Assembly: GCA_024811115.1 (NCBI GenBank)
Contig: JAKOGH010000757.1
Location: forward strand, 1 to 64,000
Length of the DNA: 64,000 nucleotides
Direction of reading: 5' to 3'
DNA from: Terana coerulea
Taxonomy: Eukaryota; Basidiomycota; Agaricomycetes; Polyporales; Phanerochaetaceae
Each line of letters opens with the position of its first letter. Position 1 is the stretch's first letter. Below are positions 41,831 through 53,364 of the stretch, one piece after another. The notes beneath the pieces are model-generated. The model ran no database searches, had not been told where the DNA came from, and was given only the letters and a program-made list of their open reading frames with translations. Position numbers and translations under genes: made by a program.

Positions 41831-42649
41831 AGGTATCAAAGAGAAGCAACGCTAGATAGTGAGTGCAACATTCCTAGAACGCTGCGGCACGCATATATAC
41901 AATACCATTCGAATAAACTCTGCAGCCTTAACCTGCGAAGAGACGTCATTCAGGTCACATGATGACAGAAAGCACTACTGCTCACCAGCACATCAACATA
42001 TATTGCAGCCACGCTTGTGCTAGATCGTAATGGGAGTCTGAGAGATGCAATACTTGTAGGCGTCTACGTGTAGAAGGTTTAGCTTATGACATCACAAAGT
42101 CTGCTTACAGCCCTTCAAAGCATTGCTTATCTTTGTGACCTCATCAATGAGTGCTTTGTATACCCTATACTGAGCGCTGAATGACTATCCTAAAACTCCT
42201 GCTAGTCTTCCTTCGACCTTCGTCTAAAGCAACACCCTCAAGACTCGGAATGTCTATGGATCCAGCACAACGTAGATATCAATACTCCTATATAAGACCA
42301 CACAATCTACCAAGGTCACTGGGCTAATCCATGCAAGACACTACACAGCTGCAACACGGCTCACGGAGTGGTAGGACATTGAGTCATCGAACACTGTCTC
42401 AGTTACAGTACAAGTACAACCATGATGCTATCCATAAATACTAGAGATTATCTTGACCGACTAGTAAGAACACAAATCACATCTAGTGAAGCGCGAGCTT
42501 CCTTTCATTCTTCAAAGAGTGGCTACAAAGACAGGAGGAGGCATGAAATCGCTCATGGGACAAAGATGAGACCCTTATATCACACCCTTTACAGCGTCCG
42601 AGTCTACAGAGACACCCTGTTGAGACTTGGCGTTGTCTGTGGGTGGTTG

Positions 42650-44736
42650 GACCTACAGAGGCTATTAACATCTAAGGAGCTGTGCGAGACAGGGCAGTGG
42701 CACTCACAGTATTGTTCATGGCATCACGATTAGCAAATACCACCGGTGACAAGATGGTACCGGAGTGTCTGTTTCGATTTAGATCCTGCAGGGGAATGCT
42801 GACTACCTGAGAGGAGTTCTTGAACCAATCCCGGGCATTCAACCTGGTCAGTGGAGCGAACAACTCGAATGAGCGGACATGTACAGCTGAGGTTGTATAG
42901 ATGTGGTGCTTACGATGCAAGGAGCGCGGTTGAGTATAGCTCAGCGTACGGGGTGAATACTCAACAATATATCAATAAGCGCATATGAGATTACTGGCCG
43001 AAACTTGAAGGGGACTCACTGGCGTAGAAGTTGAGATTTGCAGGTTGAGTAGCGCGCTAAGATAGCAGTCATAAGCTGAATCGGACAGGCAGCTGCTTAT
43101 CAGCACAAGTAACTCAGAACATACCAAAATAAGGGTTGCGCACGTCATCCCGCTAGTTGCTATTGTCAGTCTCCAACATTTTCTATAGTAAACAGCAACT
43201 TACATTCCAAGGACGCCAGTATTGATCACGTATACCATCAGAGTGTCAATGATGGATCGAGTTCTTCTCAACGTTCAGCTTTTCAGGTATTCAAGAGACC
43301 TTGAGCAAGCATACCGGTTGATGGATTTGCCCCTCATCCCGTAAAGGAAGAAGCAGAGAGTCAAGGTAATCAAGATATTCGAAACGGTATCAAGCGCAAG
43401 CGCGAGGTAAACAATCCACTATAGACACAGTTAATTTGAGGTTCTATGGCACGAGCCAAGGCGCAGTAAATAAGATACGCACATTAAATCGACTGAATGC
43501 TGTGAAATTCGGCAACGTGAACCTGAGAAAGACGCACATCGTCAGTGTGTGTTGGCTATATGCTACAGTAAAACACTAACGATATTGCACCAGTTGCTAT
43601 AATGTTGGAAGTAGTAGAAAAGAGTCAGATAGTCCAGAGTTAATCGTATCACGTACAGATGCCAAACGCTGGAGTACCCCATCACATGTCAGGGTATTGA
43701 GGCGCACGACAGCACTGTCAACGCACCGTAAGTGGTCAAGGTGATGGATCCCTAAAAAGCGTGACCACAGCTGGTTAGACTGTTACTTGATGACACAGAC
43801 TTCGAAGTACCAAGAGCAGTGTTGGTAGCAATTTCCTTTCACTGACTACGAGAGCGCAAGAACGGTAGATATCAAGGCTGTATGAAGGAGATAAATACGC
43901 CACTTACGTATCCAGATTCGGAATATAAACCAGCTGATACAGTGAAAAAATCATTATACTCCACTGATCGATGCTATCGCACCACACACACTCACCTCTG
44001 AACAATGACATTGTTTGTGTGCTAGTTCACGTATTCATCACTTTACTGTGCAATTGAGTAGACCGCCGACTTACCGAGAGCATCTCTACAAACTGCAAAT
44101 TGTCATCAGTAAGATTGCTGGTAGAAGACTTATAGCGTCCCGCACTGCAATAGACCTATAGACATGATTCATATCATCCTGACTTCCAGCACTGTGAAGA
44201 AAAGACGTACATCGGGGTCTTCCTCGCAAGAACAACTATATCCCCGAAGTTGGTGATAGAATACCTGAAGTGCCAACAATCAGCACAGCTCCCGACAGTA
44301 GCATTGACAGCAGACGGAGCCTACATACCAGTAGCTTACGTGGGTTGCACAAATAACATGAAGTGTATTCAGCAACCTTCATGCCAACAGAGCACATTAG
44401 GTCGAGGTTTTCACGACCAACCGTCATGCACTGTACCATATCGCCCCAATCTGCGGAGTAAATCAGTCGGAAGGGTAATGGTGCACAGGAGATATATTAC
44501 CGAGCACTGCATAAGCTTCCCTCCTCTTTGACCATGGCGAAAGAATGTGTAGCACTGCAGGCATAGAATCCCATACGCGCTACACATGTGACAGTGATTA
44601 GGCTAAGATACGAGCTCATCCCTTGAAGCGGTACGTACACGCAAGTGATATAAGCAGCAATCTGGACGGATCCAAACGTGTTGTTGACCAGGGTGTGTAG
44701 TCCTGGAATTGGTGGTTCCGTCGCTGGCTGAGCCAT
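42650..44736 (-). CDS. second DUF6534-type membrane protein gene
   Basis: It starts MAQPATEPPIPGLHTLVNNT followed by FGSVQIAAYITCV, the usual family N-terminus. Further exon pieces appear in family order: ILCLQCYTFFRHGQRGGKL (44530-44580), ITNFGDIVVLARKTP (near 44230), WIVYLALALDTVSNILITLT (near 43390), RSIIDTLMVYVINTGVLG (near 43235), and LNARDWFKNSSQVVSIPLQD (near 42820) leading into a hydrophilic tail. Some exons between these could not be placed, and one junction near 44590 needs a frame change, so it may be a pseudogene. It is flanked on both sides by OXR1 fragments, mirroring the OXR1-DUF6534 neighbours at 26.8-31.9 kb. Confidence 0.6.
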
Positions 44737-44869
44737 TGGAAAAGGAATGCCGGAAGAATGCTCAACTGAAGAGGAGACAGTAACAACGAGCGAAGCCTGG
44801 GGTATATGTATCTCCTGGTCTGGCGCGAGATTTCCCCCGCGCCGCACACTGATTCACCACCTAAGCAAC

Positions 44870-45011
44870 AGATTATGTATCTTCGCAGCAAGATGTGATT
44901 ACTCACATGCACAAGACTCTTGATGAATCCACTACCGATTCGTGAGTTTGCGAACTGAATCATCAACATGGTGAGCTTCTTGCTCTCAATGCGCGAAAGC
45001 GTGTGTTGCAT
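44870..45011 (-). pseudogene. possible DUF6534 exon remnant
   Basis: RIESKKLTMLMIQFANSRIG resembles in spacing the family segment Arg-x-x-Ser...Leu-Met...Asn-x-Gly before a helix. It lies upstream of the second gene's start, so it may be left from another copy. Weak evidence. Confidence 0.25.
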
Positions 45012-46439
45012 CTAATCCTAGGAAAGCATCGCAATGTGGTTCAGTTCTGGACGGCATCTTGAGCGAGCTCAAGCGGAGGCGACTTATCAGTGGTATTTAT
45101 TTTTGTAGTTGCAGCCCGTGCGCCACATTCTGTACAAGCTGAGTGCTCTCGGCAAAACCCGCTCTGGGTTTCGACGGTGACGACATTCCTTTGCCTTTCG
45201 TCTTCTCATCCTTGGGGTCCAAGTTCGCTAACGGTGCGCAGGCAGGTAAGCTTCGTTCGCGCAGATTTCTACACAGGCATACTGATATATCATGGTTCTT
45301 CAGTAAATGAACAGTCTAGATCAGGCGCATTGCGAAAACATCTCCAACGAAGGTGTTCGGAACTTGAGTGGGGCTGGCACATCGCCAGGTGACCGTCCGG
45401 TGGCAGTTCGAGAGGTACGGGAAGGTACAGTCATATGAGATGTGCCGCGGTATGTGACAAGGGATTTCAATGCAGATGAGGGGCATCTGCTGCGACGCTA
45501 CTCGGAGCGTAAGATCTTCCTCGCAGTCCACTGTTAGACTGGTGCGAACAATCATCGACATCTATTTTCCTTATCGCTGTCTATTACGCTTGTCTAAAAG
45601 TCAGTGCTTGAAAGCAATCATGGAGATTAGTACTGGGAGCTCCGAGAGCTGTCGTGATCACTCGCCCTTTCTTGGCCAAAGAGCCCTTACCATCCGCCAA
45701 CGTCCAAAACATGGAACTCCCGTTTCCCTGAGGACTTGATGTCAAGCAACTCGCATTCCACCACTTCCTGCCCCGGCATCCTCAACACCTCATACTGAGT
45801 GAGATACCCGACCGCAACCTGCAGCATCCATCTTGTTTCTCCCGCAGTACGTTTCCGCGCCGAACTGAAACGCCCGGTTCAGACGGTTATGTACACAGAG
45901 GATACATCCGCCGTTTGATGATGAGATTTGGGCCGTTGCACAACGCGAGAAATGTGCGCATGGACGTCAGGCCGAGCGTGTTGTCGACGGGTCGCGGCGG
46001 GGCACCTGGGGAGTGACGCCATATTGAGCTACACCGCGACAGGCCCCAGTACAAAGCGTGAGCTCCAAGTCACCGTATTTGCATTTGAAGTTACTGTCCT
46101 ATGCCTGTGTTTTACAACGCGGTGGTGGGGCTAATTTCTTGACGCGGACGATTTCATCCTGGAGCGATTCAGAGAGGGTACGCACTGATCTGCTTTGAGT
46201 TGAGTGCGATAGGCCGTAGTAAATGCTGGGGCACTAAGCCGTGACTTTGCACAGCTGATCGAGGGTTAATATGGTGCCCTAGAGAATGGCTAGGATACAT
46301 GAGAGGGCGCAATAATCGCGAGTCGAGCGGGTAGTAGCGAATGAGTGCCTTCTGAGAACAGTCCGACTGAGTGTGGAAAGCACATGCGTGACATAGAAGA
46401 TATATCAATGAAGCGACCAGGTGCGTTCATGAAGTGAAT
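45012..46439. other. intergenic, no gene recognised
   Basis: Contains short open pieces, none with a family motif I can name. May be eroded coding sequence. Confidence 0.35.
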
Positions 46440-46990
46440 AGAGCCCTAAGGGTGAAGACCACCGAAGACGCGACGGTCAGCGGCGGCGGCGGCGGAGGTC
46501 GCTGAGACTGGGACACGGTCTTGGGCGTGCGAGTGTCGGCACGAAAAACGATGCCTCTGCAGAACGACAACGTTACTGCGTCTCTATGCGATGTATGCAT
46601 TGAGGGTGTCTGCATAGCATGTGGAGGTTAACATTTCGCATAACGGTTACAAGACGCACGCACTACGTCAGGAATTATGGCGAGTCATCCTCGTTGTTCA
46701 ACAGCTCGTCCACTCAGCCCTCTTATTTCTCATCGTTACTTCCTTTCCCTCTTCCGTAAACCATCCGAAGAACCCATATTCCTGCAGCTCTGTGAAGGGG
46801 TCCGTGGTGTCCTGCGCTGGCCCTAGCCCGTGGAGAGTATCTTCACCTGACAGCAGAGAAAAGAGCTGATTCTGAGTAAACCAAGAATGCTCGCGAGCGA
46901 CGGATAGACAGCTTGAGTCCCTCCGCAAAGTCTCTATCCGATAATGGGTGCGGAGGCGCGGCGGAAGAGGGCGTCGCAAGGATATGGCCT
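46440..46990 (-). pseudogene. OXR1-derived fragment
   Basis: The minus strand reads LHGLGPAQDTTDPFTELQEY and GFFGWFTEEGKEVTMRNKRA, against LHALGPAPDVADPFAGLQKF and GFFDRFMEEAKAATERNKRA of the complete gene. The following intron and start of exon 2 are also recognisable (46600-46680 against 28420-28540). It lacks the TLDc domain and is frameshifted. Confidence 0.75.
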
Positions 46991-48391
46991 CTGAACCCTA
47001 TTCCGACCACCTATAGAAAGGGCTACAAGGGTCCGTCTGAGAGGTCCCTGGTGCTGCCTTGTTCACGAGAGCCCTGCCTTCATAGGAGATACAAAGCCTT
47101 GAAGCTTGAAGCTGTGAGTATGAATATTTCCGCGCACGTGTGGATCATGGTTAGGACAATGCGTGATAAAGTCGCGGGCGGTTAAGTGTATGACGCTTAG
47201 TCTGCGCCAATACAAGCTCTACTTACTAGTGTTCAAAGCTTTACTTGTCTTTGTGATCCCATCAGTACGTACTTTGTATTACCCATACAATCCGGCTTAT
47301 CGCGAGCTCTCCTTTCTCGCATCCGCATGTCGTCTTCCTCTCACCCAATACAGCGCAAGAACATCATTGGATCACATACCATGGACTTGTCTTCGCATCT
47401 AAGACGTGCCAACTTGATTTGGGTTAAACTCATGCAGGATGCGAGATGGAGTCGCTGGGCGTTGGCGCAGAGTGCCATCCCCAGCCCTCCCGTAGGTCAG
47501 AAGGCAGCTTCGTCAGTCGTGAGTACCCGCTGCAGACCCATTATGTCTAATCTTGAGCTCTGAACCCACTTCGTAGACAAGGATGCGACCTGAAGCTTGA
47601 GGAGTCGTGCTCGGATCCCTGCGCAGTCCAAATGACTCCTCGAGCATGGATTGCACAGCGGTCAGCCCATGTGCTGCAGCCATCGTAGCAGTCAGAAGAC
47701 CAGCTGTGCCGTTCTCACATAACTGGCCTTTGCGCTGCAGTGCCTTTTGTTAGAAGCTCATACGTCGCACGCAGCAATGAGGTGTTTGCAAATACTCATC
47801 AAACATGAGGCATCGCGGTCATGTCCGTGTTCCTTTCTTTCGGCCCTCAGTCACTGGTGCGCTTGCCGATCTTCATCTTGCTATGACTCTGAAATTGCTT
47901 TGAACAGCATCTGACCAGATACCTGAAGCCGCGCACTGACCGGTGCTGAAATCGTGCTATATATGCATCCCATGCGCATACAACGTGTTTCCCTACGTCT
48001 TCCGTCACCTTCTTGGCCTCGTTCTGGACGACCAATCTGTGCTGATAGACGCATTCGCCCTTTCGAATCGCTTGACATCGGTGCATGCCGCACCTTTGTG
48101 GCGGTACAAAGCAGTCCAATGCCCTCATTTCCAGCACGGACGGAAGCTTGTATCCTTGGTTCAGACCACGGGAAGTGCCTATCCTAGGTGATCGAGTTGG
48201 AAACCTACGATGGCGCTTGAGTGGATACGGAACGCGCCGTCAACACGTTTTTAATAAGCTTATGGTGAGTATATATGTCTTGCAGGGAACCTTGTCTCCT
48301 TACGACCACTTACGTAGCTCTTTCTCCAGCACTCCCGACCGCCTGCAATACCTCGACCCGTCCACCCTACCCGTTTAGCTCGAAGTCCCAG
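46991..48391. other. intergenic, tail of duplicated block, no gene recognised
   Basis: At 47215-47295 it carries the third copy of the segment also found at 26395 and 42115. A minus-strand stretch near 47580-47710 (MAAAHGLTAVQSMLEESFG) has coding-like composition but no recognised family. Confidence 0.4.
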
Positions 48392-49177
48392 ATGGCCTCT
48401 GTCAACGGCATTCGAGTGGTTCTTTACGTTCTGCTGGTGAGTCTCTTACGCCACACGTCGTTCTGAGCTCTCGCTGAGGACCATCTCTCTCACAGTGGTT
48501 GTTTGCGGCCACCTTGCTTGGACTCACCGCTGCTCGTATCCATTACACAACGCACATTCCTCTGGGCGACCCTCTGAACGGTGGCAGCAACTTCTACGGT
48601 GTGTAGCGCCACCCAATCCCTCGCCGCCATTCGTGCTGACACCGCGGTATGCACAGATCCCATCGTCGCAGAGCTGCTCGCCACTTCCGCCATCACCGTG
48701 CTCTGGGTGCCCTGGGTGTAAGTTCCGTCGAGCCACTGATAGGTACACCCCCGCCCGCTGACGTCGCACCCACGTGTTCGCAGCATCCACGTCATATCCC
48801 GTACCTATGATTACGGCCTCGCCTCAACCTTCCTGAGCGAGACGATCGGGCTCTCGATCCTCTTCGTCCTCTGGATCGTCGGCGCCGCCATCGCCACCGT
48901 GCGTCCCTTTTATCCTTCTACCAATGTTTCGCTATCTGACGCCCTGGGTCGGCAGTCGCAATGGGGCGACCTCGCGTGGTGCCGCATCTACCTGCCCTGC
49001 CGGTTGCTCACCGCACTCGTCGCGTTCGCGTGGATGGGCTTCATTATGGTGTTCATCCTGCTTATCGTCAGCCTGATGTTCTCCATCGCGAACCGCGCCT
49101 TCCGGCAGCCGCTGCACGGGCGGTACGACCCCCGCGCGAGCACGTATGGCCCGGCCTACGCTCAGCGCCGAGTCTAA
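48392..49177 (+). CDS. four-helix integral membrane protein, unknown function
   Basis: Five exons with clean GT...AG borders and no frameshift. It starts MASVNGIRVVLYVLLWLFAA (helix 1), then ARIHYTTHIPLGDPLNGGSN; helix 2 ELLATSAITVLWVPWVIHVI; helix 3 GLSILFVLWIVGAAIATSQW; a short loop LAWCRIYLPCR; and helix 4 LVAFAWMGFIMVFILLIVSL. The tail is basic (RQPLHGRYDPRASTYGPAYA) and ends RRV. About 195 residues. Four helices with a short cytoplasmic tail recall MARVEL-type proteins, but no family signature is certain. Its intact frame contrasts with the indels in neighbours. Confidence 0.75.
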
Positions 49178-49761
49178 GGGTGACGACGGCCAGATTGAGG
49201 TTCAAGTTTTCCTCCAATGTACACTGTGTAGTCTGTATTTAATGACGTCGAATGCGCACTGAGCTGCCCCCTTGTAGCATCACTAGTTGTATCCCAGCGT
49301 ACCCTACTATGTCCCTTCTGTATTAATGTTCCGGCGTGGAAATAGACTAGGTTATCGGAGCGTAAGGCGTGGCGCAATCATGAATCAGGTCGAGGTGAGC
49401 GCATAGTATGTCTCTATACGTGTTTGACTTCCTGGACAGTCCTCGCGGTAGAATGAGACCAAAGCCCAACCCTAGGAACTCCCTCGCAGTTCACTTCATA
49501 TGCATGTGGCTCCAACGACGCCGATATTCCTATGCAGGAGTGTACTATCAACTGGCCGCGACAGAAGTATACCATCACATCTCGAGTTATGCACAGTTCA
49601 TGCGCGCCGTGAACCAACTACTGGTGAAGTTAGTTCGTGTTTAAAGAAATTTACACGGGACTAATCGGGTCGACCACCTTCGCTGGCACCGCGTGCTTCC
49701 CTAGACCGCGTCTAGGACAAGCCCATCCCCGCGGGATGGCACACCGCGTCCGCGCCTAGCA
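49178..49761. other. intergenic, no gene recognised
   Basis: 3' flank of the membrane-protein gene. GC-rich palindromic bits (CCCCGCGGG) near 49725 recur outside the right end of the next element. Confidence 0.35.
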
Positions 49762-51384
49762 CATCAGGAAAACTTTACTTAGCTACGAAGGTCTACGGCG
49801 TGTGCGTAGAGGTGGTAGCGCCGTAGCTAGGTCCCCTGTTTGTAGTACACCGTAGTGCCGGCTGGAAGCGCCGTAGATCTCCGTAGTGATGGCTGGCACC
49901 TGTGTAGTAGTCTGTAGATCAGCTGTAACATCACGTTGAGCTCGCATTTCAACCAATAACCACACTTGCAACATTTTAATACATTGATATATTGCTAGTA
50001 CATACAGGTATATACACATTGTGGGTCTACATGGGATACATCGCAATCACTGCACCAAACGGACACCTTTGTTGCGACCCACTTGCATTTGACCCAACCA
50101 GCATGAGTACTACAAGAATGACACCTCAGTAATAGCATCCTTTGCAGTGCGGTTGCGGACTTGGAACTGCCCAGCTTTGCGGCATCAGAGGCGGCTGGAG
50201 TACCCTTGGTAGGTTCATTGATGATGATGAGTGACAAGGCACAAGAGGGACTGATGAAGGACTTACCAGAGCCCTCAGACAGGTGAGCGTACTTCACTTT
50301 GTTCCAAGGCATGGATGGCTAATCAGTGGCCCGAACGTCGTTGTTATACAGGTTGCAACACTTACACGCCGCGTTGGCCTTGCGCTCCTTGAAGGCCTCA
50401 TTGCGCCTTTTGTCATCCTTCATGGCACTGAACAGCACCTGCTTGTTGATGTTGCAGTATTTGTCCTCGCATGGCTCAATGGGCCTTACCGGCTCCTCAT
50501 TGTGCAGAGGACAGAGCTCGTCACCCGGAGGGGGATCCCTGGCGTAGACCACCTGAGAAACAAACTAACATGACAGTGAGAGATGCAACGAGCATAGGAG
50601 ATAACCTCACCAAGCATGAAACCTTCCCAGGATACTACTCCCGACGCTTGGAGCCAGGACGCCGCCGCCTCTGCTGTTTACACTCGACGCGTCATCCTAG
50701 CAATGAGTTTGCAGAGGTCAGATGCGTCTTCTTGAACTGAGCGTTGTTCTAGACTCACTTTATCAGACAAGAATGTTTGCGCATACCAGGTGCACACAGA
50801 GCTGTCTTCAGGGGTATTGAGCAGTGCATGGATGGGTAAAGGGAGCGAGGAAACCTGAGGAAACGGAGGGGAAGCGACAGCGCTCGTGAGTCAACATTTA
50901 GGGCAGGCTGATCGAAACTCGCGTACGCCGCAAATGTCCTCTCTAGCGCCGAGCTCTCATTAGCCGGCCTAGTTGCTACGAAACTGCAAAACCGACTCAA
51001 CAGCATCCCTTGTGCACAAGATCAAACGCGGGCATTCCAATGTCAAGTTGGCACACTTAAGGTACTGCATATGGTGGTCACCCGTGGACAAGATTCAAGA
51101 GCATGCGGCGTGGATGGAGGGAAATGACCCGGGCTGCTTTTCTATAGCGCAATGTTCTTAACACCATCACAAAGTGCAATCCAGAAAGCCAGAGTCTTTA
51201 TATTCTTTGAAATTTTGTCAGTGGGCTATAGACTATGGTACAGCTATTACATGGTACTACACAGTTCACTGATGCAAGTACACAGCACTACGGAGACCTA
51301 CGGCGCCACATGCCATCAGTACACGCGCTACGGACGCCCGGTGTAGAAACGCCGAAACTACGTGCGTTTAGGTGTTTCCTGATG
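49762..51384. mobile_element. inverted-repeat element with remains of a Cys-rich protein
   Basis: CATCAGGAAA at 49762 is mirrored by TTTCCTGATG ending 51384. The next 150 bases of both ends share CTACGGCG, CGCCGTAG and TCTCCGTAGTG words in opposite orientation. On the minus strand at 50000-50560 a Cys/His-rich stretch occurs (ELCPLHNEEPVRPIEPCEDK followed by YCNINKQVLFSAMKDDKRRN and ACKCC), perhaps a zinc-binding remnant such as those carried by KDZ-type transposons. Class and target duplication are unresolved. Confidence 0.5.
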
Positions 51385-51530
51385 CAGAGTCGCCCCGCGG
51401 GCGATGCGGATGGCTGATCGGTGGAGGTCCCGATTGTGTTGTTGAGGATCTCGCAACGGAAAGCACGATCGGGTGGGCTCCCTCTACCGTGAGCTGACGG
51501 GATGAACAGGGGCGGCAGCGCACCTCTGGT

Positions 51531-51614
51531 CTCACCACCATCCCCGCCGCTCTAGGTCGGTATCTGTCTTGGTGCCGCTGCACTCTGTGCTCACCACCAT
51601 CCCCGCCGCTCTAG
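51531..51614. repeat. 59-bp tandem duplication
   Basis: CTCACCACCATCCCCGCCGC begins at 51531 and again at 51590; flanking bases (GCAGCGCACCTCTGGT against CCGCTGCACTCTGTG) also match, giving a 59-bp period. It lies in front of the retrotransposon and may be part of its terminal region. Confidence 0.6.
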
Positions 51615-51671
51615 CTCGTGTTACAGACAGAATTATTTCTTTTATCTTCGAACGATTAGCAATACTGGCTC

Positions 51672-51743
51672 GGTTCGCGACTCATGACTCACCTCGCCCT
51701 GTGCCCTGGTTCGCGACTCTTGACTCACCTCGCCCTATGCCCT
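51672..51743. repeat. 36-bp tandem duplication
   Basis: Two copies of a unit starting GGTTCGCGACTCATGACTCA (51672 and 51708) differ at few positions. Upstream of the gag frame; probably part of the element's leader. Confidence 0.6.
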
Positions 51744-52070
51744 ATGACTCAGCTAGCGTAGCGTACCCTACGCCCTGCCCAGACTCATCTACCAGTCTCA
51801 ACACTGGTACGGATACGTAGTATGCTCTCCCACGCCATCCTCTTGTACAGTAGTATAAAGATCGACCAGTCAAGGCCTCATAGCCTTAACTGCGATCTCT
51901 TTGTTTATTAACATCGATATCTCTGGTCAGTCTCTGCGTGCTAGAGGGAAACCTCCGTAATAGCCCTCAGAGTCGCATTGAGCGCCCAGCTCATTGCGCA
52001 ACGACCTTTGGTCTTAACAGCTCGTACTTTTGTGTACTCCAGTATTTGCAATACCATCTATCGAATCACT

Positions 52071-53359
52071 GATGTCCGGAGATGGAGAAACATCCTCGCA
52101 GACTCAGCCTGCTACACCGGTTGAGCAGCCCGGGAGGCCAGCCCGGGGAGAACCATCGCCGTCGCCCTTTGCTTCAGCCGGTTGTCCGAGACTGCGGGAT
52201 TATTGTCGAGGATTACCGGAAGGGCTAAATCGACCGACCGACCGCCTGTCTCAGACTCGCGCGAGCACTCCAGTATCACCCATCGCTTCCCGCCGAGGAG
52301 GCTCAGAAACGAGATGGAGCTTATCTCGCCCTCTACGCCAAACTCGATGAAATCGACACCGAACGAAAGCGCTAAGCGGCGCTACGAGGAAGTTTGGGGA
52401 CCGGAGGCTCAGGGGCAGCCATTGACAACTCCAGATCCCACAAAGCAGAAGAGACCGCTAGTCGAGCGCCTGGGATCCCTGAAGTTGGCCCTGGAATTGA
52501 GACTCTCGGACGCTGAAAGAGCCAGACGCCGCCGAGATCCCGAGTCCGATTCCGCAGTCTGAGGAGCAACCCACGAAAAGAAGAAGGCTGTCGACGAGTC
52601 ACTCTTCGCATTCGCTTCAGACAAGGAGTTTGAGGAGTTCCTCCTCCTGCCAGACATCCTGGAGACCCTCAAGCTCAAGGAGAACTACACCCGAGATGTC
52701 GCCTACACCAAGCAGAGGCTCCTCTCCCGGCCTGGAGTACCTTCGTTCCCGAGTCCTGCTGGAACGCAGTCATCAAGGGTGAATACGTTGATCTCGACAA
52801 AGTCTTCACGTCCGTCATCTCCTTCGAAGGCAGTGCCAAGCAGTCCATCAAGTTGGGCGAGGTCGAGATCACTGGAGAAGCGCTCAAATCGGAAAGCACG
52901 TCCAGCAACACGGAGATTGGACCGTCGCATGGAACCGATACGACCGGGCTGTACGTTTCCTCTATCCGCACCGCCAAGCGGAGCTCCAAGCCTACTTCGA
53001 GCACATCACCGAGCTTTTCGCAGCCGTTCAAGGGAAAGCAGCTTGGCGGGTCATCCAGTACGACAAAGCTGTACGACATGAGGCCGGGAGACGCAATGAC
53101 ATGTGTCTCAACGATTTCCACAAGTTCTCCTCCTTCTACACAGCCTATATTGTGGCAGTCGGAGCTGGCGTCAACGAGCCATCATCTTCCAGCGGCACCA
53201 GTAAGAAGTCCGCTAAATCTACCGAGATTTGCAACCGATTCAACGACAACAAGTGCAATTCCGACCGGTGCTACTACCGCCCACGTCTGCAAAGGCTGCC
53301 TCGGGAACCACAGTCTCTCCTCCTGCCCGAACCGCGCCGCTGCCGACAAGCGAGAATAG
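52071..53359 (+). CDS. Gag-like protein of the DIRS-like element, frameshifted
   Basis: It starts MSGDGETSSQTQPATPVEQP. Frame moves near 52190 and 52565 to keep conserved-looking stretches (RLSDAERARRRRDPESDS; KEFEEFLLLPDILETLKLKE; WNAVIKGEYVDLDKVFTSVI) and again near 52925 and 53080. The C-terminus has a CCCH-like plus knuckle region: CNRFNDNKCNSDRCYYRH, then CKGCLGNHSLSSCPNRAA, a nucleic-acid binding zinc site. It ends at 53359. Serves to package element RNA by analogy with other retroelements. Confidence 0.65.
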
Positions 53360-53364
53360 GCGCC

